A DNA stretch of 11,686 nucleotides, taken from the NCBI GenBank assembly GCA_934716785.1, contig CAKUYM010000114.1, positions 1-11,686 of the forward strand, written 5' to 3'. The DNA is from an uncultured Bacteroides sp. (GTDB lineage Bacteria; Bacteroidota; Bacteroidia; Bacteroidales; Bacteroidaceae). The notes beneath the pieces were generated by a model that was not told the origin of the DNA, made no database searches, and was given only the letters and a program-made list of their open reading frames with translations. Positions 1-5,706 of this stretch are shown here, piece after piece (within the stretch, counting starts at the first letter, position 1; each line of letters opens with the position of its first letter). The position numbers and the translations under genes are program-made.

Positions 1-630
1 TCCGCCAATCTAATGTCCAGTTGCATTGCGGGAGAAGCATGCGCAGGAAAAACTTTTATCAGCTACCGCTACAACGAGGAACGTATGAAAAAACTTAGCA
101 AACAACCTGCTGAACAATTCGCTTATAACAAATACTATAATTTAGGCAACAAGCCGCTCACTGCCGGAGCGCTTAATCTTCAGACCGTCTACTGCCTTGT
201 AGGCTACGATACAGCCTCATCCAGCGAATTGGTCATCAATTCATTAAGAGGTATCGGGATTGACGTCCGCCTGATAGGAATGCCCACACGCGGCAAGAAT
301 GTAGGAATGGAAGGTATCACCATCACTACGGCAGCTGCCGAATATGAGTTATATCCTATCACTTTCCAGTCATATAATGCCAGAGGGGAAGGCGACTATG
401 AAAACGGATTCCAACCGGAATATACGATAGATGAAGATAGCCCGAACGGAAACAACATCTATGAAGGTTACGGTGATTTCGGGACCACAAATGACCCGCT
501 TTACGCCTATGCCGTGAAGCTCATTACCGGAACAAGTTATGCGGAATCGGGCACACGTTCAATCAGCCACACAGCCACTGGCCAACCATTGGCAAAACCG
601 ACCGTGAAACGCATGGGAATGATAAAATAA
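1..630 (+). CDS. S41-family (C-terminal processing type) serine peptidase, 3' part
   Basis: The reading frame is open from base 1, so the gene starts outside the window; the ATG at 13 is internal (upstream codons read S-A-N-L). The fragment has 209 residues. Counting from that ATG, a TASSSELV motif at residues 67-74 followed by TRGKNVG at 92-98 matches the Ser/Lys catalytic region of S41 peptidases, with the Lys (K95) about 25 residues after the Ser. The N-terminal part, including any signal peptide, PDZ domain and the Gly-rich YDLRYNGGG-like strand, would lie upstream. Bacteroides members are typically exported proteins that cut periplasmic or surface substrates; the true substrate cannot be told here. 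After the catalytic core come acidic Asn/Gly-rich segments and a basic tail ending in MIK. The gene ends just before a shared terminator. Family assignment rests on these two motifs and their spacing. Confidence 0.82.
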   Translation, partial: SANLMSSCIAGEACAGKTFISYRYNEERMKKLSKQPAEQFAYNKYYNLGNKPLTAGALNLQTVYCLVGYDTASSSELVINSLRGIGIDVRLIGMPTRGKNVGMEGITITTAAAEYELYPITFQSYNARGEGDYENGFQPEYTIDEDSPNGNNIYEGYGDFGTTNDPLYAYAVKLITGTSYAESGTRSISHTATGQPLAKPTVKRMGMIK

Positions 631-652
631 AAACTGAAAAAGAAAAAAACAG

Positions 653-693
653 AAAAAGAGGTAAACCGTCCATTCAACGATTTACCTCTTTTT
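653..693. terminator. Bidirectional Rho-independent terminator between convergent genes
   Basis: A perfect 13-base inverted repeat, AAAAAGAGGTAAA (653-665) and TTTACCTCTTTTT (681-693), encloses a 15-base loop. Read on the minus strand it is followed by a long U-rich run (complement of 639-656); on the plus strand the right arm itself ends in TTTTT and is followed by TCTACTTT. It can therefore terminate both the peptidase gene and the TPR gene. The right arm encodes the last codons of the TPR protein, and that protein's stop codon (674-676) lies in the loop. Confidence 0.85.
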
Positions 694-1357
694 CTACTTT
701 CATTATCTTGTCCAGAGTCTTCTGAGCCTCTGTAGACGGAAACTGATGAATAACCCTTTGCAATGAATTCCGCGCTTTCAGATAGCCGGTGGCAAACACT
801 TTTGACAATCCATCCCGATAACGGGCATATTGCATCTTCGTCGGTGATGATATTTTCTTATAGTCGGTATCCAGTTGTTTCCTCTCCCGCTCCGCCATCA
901 AGTAATAGTAATTTCCCAAAAAGATATTGGCAGCCAAGTTGTCGGCATCCAGTTGCAATATCTTCTCATACATGCGCTGAGCATCCTTTTCCTGCCCACG
1001 GTATACTTGCATCTCCGCACAGGCTTCGAGATAGCCTACATTATCGGCATCCTTCTGAAGCAACTCCTTAAAAAACAGGTAAGCTTTATCGTAATTCCGC
1101 TTCTTTTTATAGGCAATCGCCAGCTCATAGGCCAACTTCACACTAATCTCGCTGTTTTTGTCCACACTGGTCCAATAGTACATTTCCGTGCGGTCGATAT
1201 TCAGACCGATAGTCTGCCTGAAATAGCTCACAGCCTGTCCGGTCTGCCCTGCTTCGATGGCTCCGGACACTTTCTGCAACATTTCATCAACCGACTGCGC
1301 ATTCAGCATCAGCGGCAATGAAAACAATGATAAAAACAAAACAGTTAAGGCTCTCAT
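674..1357 (-). CDS. Secreted tetratricopeptide repeat protein
   Basis: The product is 227 residues long. Residues 1-20 form a signal peptide (basic start, Leu/Phe-rich core, cleavage after LNA before Gln), so the protein should be periplasmic; there is no lipobox Cys. Residues about 72-105 and 106-139 form two clear helix-turn-helix TPR units (A-Y-K-K-K-R-N-Y-D-K-A and Y-R-G-Q-E-K-D-A-Q-R-M-Y spacing), and 140-160 begins a third whose second helix is charged. TPR proteins bind other proteins as scaffolds; no catalytic motif is seen and the partner is unknown. The ATG at 1357 is supported by the signal peptide directly after it and by a TAnnTTTG box 33-40 bases upstream. The last codons form one arm of the shared terminator. 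Confidence 0.8.
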   Translation of the reverse strand: MRALTVLFLSLFSLPLMLNAQSVDEMLQKVSGAIEAGQTGQAVSYFRQTIGLNIDRTEMYYWTSVDKNSEISVKLAYELAIAYKKKRNYDKAYLFFKELLQKDADNVGYLEACAEMQVYRGQEKDAQRMYEKILQLDADNLAANIFLGNYYYLMAERERKQLDTDYKKISSPTKMQYARYRDGLSKVFATGYLKARNSLQRVIHQFPSTEAQKTLDKIMKVEKEVNR

Positions 1358-1389
1358 AATTCAATACTTGTTATTCAGTTCGTGACACG

Positions 1390-1397
1390 CAAAGATA
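1390..1397 (-). promoter_or_regulatory. Putative -7 box for the TPR gene
   Basis: On the minus strand the sequence reads TATCTTTG, an exact fit to the Bacteroides sigma-factor -7 consensus TAnnTTTG, 32 bases before the ATG at 1357. No convincing TTG -33 element is found at the usual distance; that area is a T-rich run. The box is called on the consensus match and its position only. Confidence 0.5.
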
Positions 1398-1417
1398 CAA
1401 CAAAAAAATAAAAAACG

Positions 1418-1425
1418 TACCTTTG
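1418..1425 (+). promoter_or_regulatory. Putative -7 box for the MATE gene
   Basis: TACCTTTG matches TAnnTTTG and lies 43 bases before the ATG at 1469. It sits back to back with the minus-strand box at 1390-1397, separated by an A-rich stretch of about 20 bases, so the two promoters must share or compete for upstream contacts. The -33 region is A-rich and has no clear TTG. Confidence 0.5.
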
Positions 1426-1468
1426 CGCACAAAAAGAACAATCGATTTGAAAAAAGTGTTTCTATAGC

Positions 1469-2797
1469 ATGACTGATAAAAAACAGACCTCCGAAAACAA
1501 ACGAATATTGCATATTGCCATACCGTCGATTATATCCAATATAACTGTTCCACTACTTGGGCTCATTGACGTCACCATCGTGGGACATCTCGGTTCTCCG
1601 GCATACATCGGAGCCATTGCCGTAGGGGGAATGTTGTTCAATATCATCTACTGGATTTTCGGTTTTCTGCGCATGGGGACGAGCGGCATGACGTCACAGG
1701 CTTACGGTCAGCATGACCTTGATGAGATTACCCGGCTGCTATTACGCTCTGTCGGTGTGGGATTGTCAATCGCCCTTTGTCTGCTGATACTCCAGTATCC
1801 TATCCTGAAACTGGCATTTGCATTGATACAGACAACGCCGGAAGTCGAACAATTAGCAACCACCTATTTCTATATCTGCATCTGGGGGGCTCCCGCCACC
1901 TTAGGACTTTATGGATTTGCCGGTTGGTTCATCGGCATGCAGAACTCGCGATTCCCGATGTATATCGCCATCACACAAAACATTGTCAATATTGCCGTGA
2001 GTCTGTGTCTTGTCTATTTATTGGAAATGAAAGTGGCAGGCGTAGCTTTGGGAACCCTCATCGCCCAGTATGCAGGTTTCTTCATGGCTATTCTATTATA
2101 CACACGTTACTATCACACGCTTAGAAAACGAATCGTGTGGAAGGAGGTGTGGCATAGACAGGCCATGTTTCGTTTCTTCCAAGTAAACCGTGACATCTTT
2201 TTCCGTACGCTTTGCCTCGTCATAGTCACCATGTTCTTCACTTCGGCCGGAGCCGCGCAAGGAGAAGTCGTTTTAGCGGTCAACACTCTGCTGATGCAGC
2301 TGTTCACTCTATTCTCTTATATCATGGATGGTTTTGCCTATGCGGGTGAAGCACTGGCGGGACGCTACATAGGCGCCAGAAACCGGACAGGCCTGCACCG
2401 CACAGTGTGCCAGCTTTTCTACTGGGGATTCGGACTTTCATTGGCGTTCACCGTTTTGTATTCCGTTGCAGGAAAAGATTTTTTAGGATTGCTGACCGAT
2501 GATATTTCTGTAATCAATGCGGCAGACTCCTACTTCTATTGGGCACTTGCCATCCCGTTTGCCGGTTTCTCCGCATTCTTGTGGGATGGAATATTTATCG
2601 GCGCCACCGCTACCCGTCAGATGCTTTACTCCATGTTAGTCGCTTCCGCCAGTTTCTTCGGAGTATATTACACTTTTCATTCCTTCTTAGGGAATCACGC
2701 TTTATGGCTGGCATTTCTTGTCTACCTTTCGCTGAGAGGAATTGTACAAACTTTCTTGGGAAGACAAATTATGAAAAAAGTAATCGTGTCGCAATAA
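1469..2797 (+). CDS. MATE-family multidrug/toxin efflux transporter (DinF-like)
   Basis: The product has 442 residues, a normal length for MATE transporters, and hydrophobic segments along its whole length consistent with 12 transmembrane helices. Family marks include the first-helix stretch IPSIISNITVPLLGLIDVTIVGHLG (residues 18-42, with Asp34), RMGTSGMTSQAYG (68-80) and, in the second half, DGFAYAGEALAGRYIGA (287-303), which resembles the DinF subgroup. Such proteins sit in the inner membrane and export cationic or other small toxic compounds by Na+ or H+ antiport; the substrate here is unknown. The ATG at 1469 is the first one after an in-frame stop at 1448-1450. No Shine-Dalgarno sequence is seen, as is usual in this phylum. 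The gene is divergent from the TPR gene and appears monocistronic. Confidence 0.92.
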   Translation: MTDKKQTSENKRILHIAIPSIISNITVPLLGLIDVTIVGHLGSPAYIGAIAVGGMLFNIIYWIFGFLRMGTSGMTSQAYGQHDLDEITRLLLRSVGVGLSIALCLLILQYPILKLAFALIQTTPEVEQLATTYFYICIWGAPATLGLYGFAGWFIGMQNSRFPMYIAITQNIVNIAVSLCLVYLLEMKVAGVALGTLIAQYAGFFMAILLYTRYYHTLRKRIVWKEVWHRQAMFRFFQVNRDIFFRTLCLVIVTMFFTSAGAAQGEVVLAVNTLLMQLFTLFSYIMDGFAYAGEALAGRYIGARNRTGLHRTVCQLFYWGFGLSLAFTVLYSVAGKDFLGLLTDDISVINAADSYFYWALAIPFAGFSAFLWDGIFIGATATRQMLYSMLVASASFFGVYYTFHSFLGNHALWLAFLVYLSLRGIVQTFLGRQIMKKVIVSQ

Positions 2798-2892
2798 GTT
2801 TCTGCCGTAACTCCTGAGTAAAAAACATTCTTTACAAAACCACATTAAATCCTCTATATGATTTACCCCCTCCAACCTGTATTCAAAATAGT

Positions 2893-3888
2893 TTATCTGT
2901 CAATTTCATGACTCAAAAAGTAGATTATAGTGGATAAATATATATAGATCGTGATTATAAAAATCCACACACCGACTTTCCATTTCAGCCTTGTTTTATC
3001 GGGTAATTTTCCGAAATGGATACAGTATCGATCACTCCGTTTCCCAAAGTCCATGAAACAAACGAGTATAAAATAAACAGCGAATGCAATCCACCCCAAC
3101 GTAAAACTCCGCCATAGAAATATTATTGAAAAGCATAATGCCATCACAATACTACCATCCAAAAGCCTGACATCCCAAGAATCGGGTATGGTATCTTTCT
3201 TGTTGTTTCTGCCAAGTGCCATCAATGCGTATGCCCTTATCTTGACAATGTTGTTGAAAATGGATTCAAAAGCATTTCGTATGCGCATAATTGTTTGCCC
3301 ACGTTTGCACCAACGACGAATATAAGTATAGCTGTCGCCAAACATTCCGCTTTGAAACATACAGCTATGCTTATGCTTGCGGGCTTCCTTTATTATTTCC
3401 AACACCTCGCCCTCTCTGCCATTGTGGATAAGGGCAATAAGATAAAGAAGCCGGTCCGGATCGTCATGCTTCATCTTCGATTCATCGGGATAAAAGATAT
3501 CGGCATCAGGGTTATCAGTCAAAAAATTTAATATCACTGCGGTTGCATCCTGAAATACCCGTTCGAACTGATTGACAAGCTCACTTTGGTTAGTCGCTTC
3601 CGGGATTTCGTATGAAGCCAAAACTTGCCCTGGCAGAGAGTAGGCACCTGTTCCGCGCAGGCTCAATGGTCCCTTCCTGTTTTCGGATGCGTCCCATATA
3701 TCCCACCACAGTTCATCGGCATACATAGGTTTGACTGTAAGTTGGAATTCATCGGTCAGAAAATATATGCAGAAAAAATAGCCGCTATCAACCTTGAAGT
3801 TGATATAGGAGCTTTGGCGAAAGCCATATTTACGGCTCACGCTACGCCTCGCATCGGCAACCATTTTATCGTATTCCTTGCTGTTCAT
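2893..3888 (-). CDS. Unknown protein with soluble N-terminal region and three C-terminal membrane helices
   Basis: I do not recognise this family. From the ATG at 3888 it has 331 residues; a GTG at 3900, directly after the stop of the preceding tiny ORF, would give 335, but ATG is preferred because GTG starts are uncommon and the ATG is preceded by GGGGAG (too close to be a textbook Shine-Dalgarno). Numbering from the GTG: the first ~130 residues form a mixed aromatic domain with an FFCIYFLTDEFQLTVKP strand pair and a WWDIWD motif (65-70), somewhat like small DUF4304-type domains, though this is only a resemblance. Residues 145-235 are mainly helical. Membrane helices lie near 247-265, 266-285 and 308-329, leaving a short basic loop between the second and third. 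It is the last gene of an apparent minus-strand operon. Base use is AT-richer than in pyrH or the GH2 gene, which suggests accessory DNA. Confidence 0.7.
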   Translation of the reverse strand: MNSKEYDKMVADARRSVSRKYGFRQSSYINFKVDSGYFFCIYFLTDEFQLTVKPMYADELWWDIWDASENRKGPLSLRGTGAYSLPGQVLASYEIPEATNQSELVNQFERVFQDATAVILNFLTDNPDADIFYPDESKMKHDDPDRLLYLIALIHNGREGEVLEIIKEARKHKHSCMFQSGMFGDSYTYIRRWCKRGQTIMRIRNAFESIFNNIVKIRAYALMALGRNNKKDTIPDSWDVRLLDGSIVMALCFSIIFLWRSFTLGWIAFAVYFILVCFMDFGKRSDRYCIHFGKLPDKTRLKWKVGVWIFIITIYIYLSTIIYFLSHEIDR

Positions 3889-3900
3889 CTCCCCAATCAC

Positions 3901-3963
3901 TCAAAACCAAGTTATCGCTACCATAACCCCGATAATCCATTTCACTTTATATATCTGTTTCAT
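3901..3963 (-). CDS. Possible 20-residue hydrophobic small protein or coupling peptide
   Basis: The frame reads MKQIYKVKWIIGVMVAITWF and then TGA. Its ATG overlaps the stop of the 64-residue gene as ATGA, and it is preceded by AAAGGAGG with six bases of spacing, the best Shine-Dalgarno sequence in the window and unusual for this phylum. Its stop ends 12 bases before the ATG of the 331-residue gene. The peptide has a basic start and a single hydrophobic stretch that could enter the membrane. It may be a real small protein, or only a device that carries ribosomes from one gene to the next. The GGAGG also encodes the Gly-Gly of the upstream protein's C-terminus, so the match could be chance. Confidence 0.45.
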   Translation of the reverse strand: MKQIYKVKWIIGVMVAITWF

Positions 3964-4154
3964 CGCTTGCCTCCTTTCCGCCAAAGACAAATAAACAGAA
4001 ATAGAACAATGATATAATTAGCGTACACAAGATAACTCACTTCTTTTAAATAGATTGATGTTGCATATCCTAAATAAAATATGCACATGGCAATATTTAG
4101 AATTGCTAAAACTATTAATGCTATAATGCCTGTTATTTTCTGCCACTTCTTCAT
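3960..4154 (-). CDS. Small two-helix membrane protein, 64 residues
   Basis: The product starts MKKWQKITG and has two hydrophobic segments, about residues 6-28 and 38-60, ending in a basic tail RKGGKR. With the Lys-rich start and Arg/Lys-rich end, both termini are predicted to face the cytoplasm. No family is recognised. Reasons to think it is real: a TAnnTTTG-type box (TACTTTTG) lies 38 bases upstream, the ATG is followed by a clear membrane-protein composition, and its stop overlaps the next start by ATGA in the same direction as the 331-residue membrane protein. It probably acts with that protein in the inner membrane, which is inference from the operon only. Confidence 0.6.
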   Translation of the reverse strand: MKKWQKITGIIALIVLAILNIAMCIFYLGYATSIYLKEVSYLVYANYIIVLFLFICLWRKGGKR

Positions 4155-4192
4155 AATTTGAAAAGGTTGTACATACCCTTGATACCGTATTG

Positions 4193-4200
4193 CAAAAGTA
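4193..4200 (-). promoter_or_regulatory. Putative -7 box for the small membrane protein operon
   Basis: The minus strand reads TACTTTTG, which fits TAnnTTTG, 38 bases before the ATG at 4154. No TTG is found at the expected -33 distance. It would drive the 64-residue gene, the 20-codon ORF and the 331-residue gene together. Confidence 0.45.
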
Positions 4201-4229
4201 TAAAAAATCCATGATGTAATATTCTATTA

Positions 4230-4382
4230 TCACGGACTTAGTTTAATACCCCGATTTTGTTTCTGTGTCGACATTTCCAATGCTTCCATAAACTCGTCTT
4301 TCTTTCGTCTGGAATTATGCAAACGGATTTCTCGGCATTAGTCCGTTGAAGTGTGCATGCATAACAATCCTTTAAGCCACAT
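4230..4382 (-). pseudogene. Possible decayed small ORF interrupted by one stop codon
   Basis: On the minus strand, from an ATG at 4382, a frame runs 14 codons (MWLKGLLCMHTSTD), meets a TAA at 4338-4340, and then stays open for 35 more codons to a TGA at 4230-4232. The part after the stop is rich in charged residues (segments RRKKDEFMEALEM and STQKQNRGIKLSP), which looks like a protein C-terminus rather than noise. A TAnnTTTG box lies about 34 bases upstream at 4416-4423. A nonsense mutation in a ~50-codon gene would explain this; so would chance in a short AT-rich stretch, or an RNA gene. No family is recognised. Confidence 0.25.
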
Positions 4383-4415
4383 ACAGTACTTCTTACCATA
4401 CTCATTTTTTGTTTG

Positions 4416-4423
4416 CAAAGTTA
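4416..4423 (-). promoter_or_regulatory. Putative minus-strand -7 box
   Basis: The minus strand reads TAACTTTG, an exact TAnnTTTG match. Transcription from here would run through the broken small ORF and on towards the 64-residue gene, so it may be an old or second promoter for that cassette. No -33 element is clear. Confidence 0.35.
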
Positions 4424-4531
4424 TGTATCAACGAGTTATACCTTGACAAGCAAATCGGCACAGAATGGCGCAATCAATGGATTTTCAGTGACATTTCAAT
4501 CTCTTTTCTCGGTTATTCCAGAGATTTTCCG

Positions 4532-4539
4532 TAAGTTTG
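4532..4539 (+). promoter_or_regulatory. Putative -7 box for pyrH
   Basis: TAAGTTTG matches TAnnTTTG and ends 25 bases before the pyrH ATG, giving a short leader of roughly 18-20 bases. The -33 region lacks a clear TTG. Confidence 0.5.
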
Positions 4540-4564
4540 CGGCAAACAATAAAAAGTAAAAGAT

Positions 4565-5275
4565 ATGGCTAAGTATAAAAGGATCTTACTAAAGCTCAGC
4601 GGCGAGAGCCTGATGGGCGAAAAGCAATACGGCATTGACGAGAAAAGACTGGCAGAATATGCTGCGCAAATTAAGGAAATCCACGAACAGGGTGTACAGA
4701 TAGGTATCGTAATCGGTGGTGGAAATATCTTCCGCGGATTAAGCGGAGCCAATAAGGGTTTCGACCGCGTGAAGGGCGACCAAATGGGAATGTTGGCAAC
4801 CGTCATCAACAGCCTTGCCTTGAGTTCGGCTCTTGTTGCCGCCGGAGTGAAGGCACGTGTATTGACGGCAGTCCGCATGGAACCTATCGGCGAATTCTAT
4901 AGCAAATGGAAAGCCATTGAATGTATGGAGAATGGCGAAATTGTCATCATGTCTGCAGGAACAGGAAATCCTTTCTTCACTACGGATACGGGCTCTTCAC
5001 TGAGAGGAATCGAAATCGAAGCCGACGTCATGCTGAAAGGTACTCGTGTGGACGGCATATATACCGCCGATCCCGAAAAAGATCCTACAGCCACTAAATT
5101 CGATGAAATCACTTATGATGAAGTTCTGAAACGCGGATTGAAAGTAATGGACTTGACAGCTACATGTATGTGCAAGGAAAATAATCTGCCGATCGTTGTA
5201 TTTGATATGGATACGGTGGGCAATCTAAAGAAAGTTATCAGCGGAGAAGAAATCGGAACGTTGGTACATAACTAA
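4565..5275 (+). CDS. pyrH: UMP kinase (uridylate kinase)
   Basis: This cytoplasmic enzyme phosphorylates UMP to UDP with ATP, the step that commits de novo pyrimidines to UTP and CTP. The 236-residue product has the full amino-acid-kinase fold of bacterial PyrH: K-L-S-G-E near the start (10-14) for phosphate contacts, GGGNIFRG (51-58), GDQMGMLAT (71-79), the UMP/ATP region GTGNPFFTTDT (132-142) and DGIYTADP (163-170). Length and motifs are complete, so it should be active; bacterial PyrH is normally a hexamer controlled by GTP and UTP. The ATG at 4565 directly precedes the conserved N-terminus. In many bacteria pyrH sits with tsf and frr, but here it stands alone, with its own promoter-like box and a hairpin after it. 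Confidence 0.97.
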   Translation: MAKYKRILLKLSGESLMGEKQYGIDEKRLAEYAAQIKEIHEQGVQIGIVIGGGNIFRGLSGANKGFDRVKGDQMGMLATVINSLALSSALVAAGVKARVLTAVRMEPIGEFYSKWKAIECMENGEIVIMSAGTGNPFFTTDTGSSLRGIEIEADVMLKGTRVDGIYTADPEKDPTATKFDEITYDEVLKRGLKVMDLTATCMCKENNLPIVVFDMDTVGNLKKVISGEEIGTLVHN

Positions 5276-5301
5276 TCCACACCTATTCTCTTTTAATTTA
5301 T

Positions 5302-5340
5302 AGCAGGCAGAAGTCACTTACAATAGGGCTTCTGCCTGTT
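5302..5340. terminator. Hairpin after pyrH, likely terminator
   Basis: CAGGCAGAAG (5304-5313) pairs perfectly with CTTCTGCCTG (5329-5338), extendable by two pairs (one G-U), with a 15-base loop. It starts 26 bases after the pyrH stop. The U-tract afterwards is weak (TTCTGTATATAA), so termination may be partial, or the hairpin may instead stabilise the 3' end of the transcript. Confidence 0.6.
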
Positions 5341-5344
5341 CTGT

Positions 5345-5420
5345 ATATAATAGTTGTATAGAGTATAGAGTTGTGTTGAGCTGTATAGAGCCATATATAA
5401 CATATATAGCTGTATATAGT
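5345..5420 (+). repeat. AT-rich micro-repeat tract (GTATAGAG / TATATA)
   Basis: GTATAGAG occurs at 5356-5363, 5363-5370 and 5383-5390, with a variant GTATATAG at 5412-5419. The last two sit in a longer shared word, AGCTGTATAGAG versus AGCTGTATATAG, with a run of TATATA between them. It looks like low-complexity, slippage-prone DNA; no function is evident. Confidence 0.55.
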
Positions 5421-5483
5421 TATCCGCCGCATCCCTAAAAACTCTCCCTCCAACTGCGTTCAACTCTCCTCTCAATCGCAGTT

Positions 5484-5583
5484 ATTTATTCGTCTGACTA
5501 TAGTCAGACGAAAGAAACACTATAGTTAGACGAAAAGTCAACTATAGTCAGACGAAAGATTAACTGTAGTCAGACGAATAAAT
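5484..5583. repeat. Inverted repeat bounding the tandem array, with a perfect 20-base palindrome
   Basis: The left arm 5484-5504 and the right arm 5563-5583 are reverse complements at 20 of 21 positions and enclose the inner repeats. The left arm contains most of CGTCTGACTATAGTCAGACG (5491-5510), a perfect 20-base palindrome. Single-stranded DNA or RNA of this stretch could therefore fold either as a short hairpin at the left end or as one long stem across the whole array. Its site between two convergent genes recalls repetitive extragenic palindromes; that is an analogy, not an identification. Confidence 0.8.
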
Positions 5584-5584
5584 T
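5497..5584 (+). repeat. Four tandem 22-base repeats
   Basis: Copies lie at 5497-5518, 5519-5540, 5541-5562 and 5563-5584, all exactly 22 bases. Each begins with ACTATAGTCAGACGAA or a form with one or two changes (T for C in copy 2, G for A and T for A in copy 4); the last 5-6 bases of each unit vary. The units are contiguous with no spacers. Copy 1 forms part of the palindrome at 5491-5510 and copy 4 forms the right arm of a large inverted repeat. Confidence 0.85.
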
Positions 5585-5646
5585 TATGCATAAATGGAAG
5601 CAGTCTCATGCAAGTGGAATAATAGATTTTAGCATATGAGAGATTA

Positions 5647-5667
5647 AATGAATGCATTCCATTCATT
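5647..5667 (-). terminator. Small hairpin after the GH2 gene, possible terminator
   Basis: AATGAATG (5647-5654) pairs with CATTCATT (5660-5667) around a five-base loop, 40 bases past the GH2 stop on the minus strand. On that strand the stem is followed by TTTAATCTCTC, a poor U-tract. The stem is AT-rich, so its strength is doubtful. Confidence 0.4.
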
Positions 5668-5706
5668 ACACTTCATTGCACCCCGAACAGCCACGCCATT
5701 CATCAT

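Larger units (their letters stand above)
4234..4564. other. Intergenic region upstream of pyrH
   Basis: These 331 bases separate the minus-strand membrane cassette from pyrH. They contain the possible decayed ORF, a minus-strand promoter-like box at 4416-4423 and the pyrH promoter-like box at 4532-4539. I see no tRNA, no strong hairpin and no repeat of note in the remainder (about 4424-4530). Confidence 0.5.
5276..5706. other. Convergent intergenic region with hairpin and repeat tracts
   Basis: These 431 bases lie between the 3' ends of pyrH and the GH2 gene. In order they hold the pyrH hairpin, an AT-rich micro-repeat tract (5345-5420), a pyrimidine-rich stretch without features (about 5421-5480), the 22-base tandem repeat array with inverted ends (5484-5584), and a small hairpin before the GH2 stop (5647-5667). 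I see no ORF with coding character. Confidence 0.7.

Noticed and set aside
875..1321. Plus-strand ORF of 148 codons opposite the TPR gene
   Set aside because: The minus strand carries a signal peptide and TPR motifs; the plus-strand frame is a mirror of these with no independent start signal.
2846..2866. TAAATC/GATTTA inverted repeat after the MATE and 331-residue genes as a terminator
   Set aside because: The stem is only six AT-rich pairs with no proper U-tract, too weak to call.
3889..3900. GTG start at 3900 for the 331-residue gene
   Set aside because: The GTG directly abuts the stop of the 20-codon ORF and has no ribosome-binding sequence of its own; the ATG four codons later is the more usual start. 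Either is possible and the product differs by four residues.
4018..4233. Minus-strand ORF of 71 codons overlapping the 64-residue gene
   Set aside because: It overlaps the better-supported membrane ORF in another frame, has no promoter at a suitable distance and shows no domain.
4238..4405. Minus-strand ORF of 55 codons starting just after the TAACTTTG box
   Set aside because: It is intact, but its composition (scattered Cys, Trp, His and Arg) looks non-coding, and an overlapping frame has the more protein-like sequence. Its leader would be only about four bases. It remains possible but is not annotated.
5497..5584. Possible CRISPR array from regular short repeats
   Set aside because: The 22-base units are contiguous with no spacers of stable length, only four copies exist, and no cas gene is nearby.
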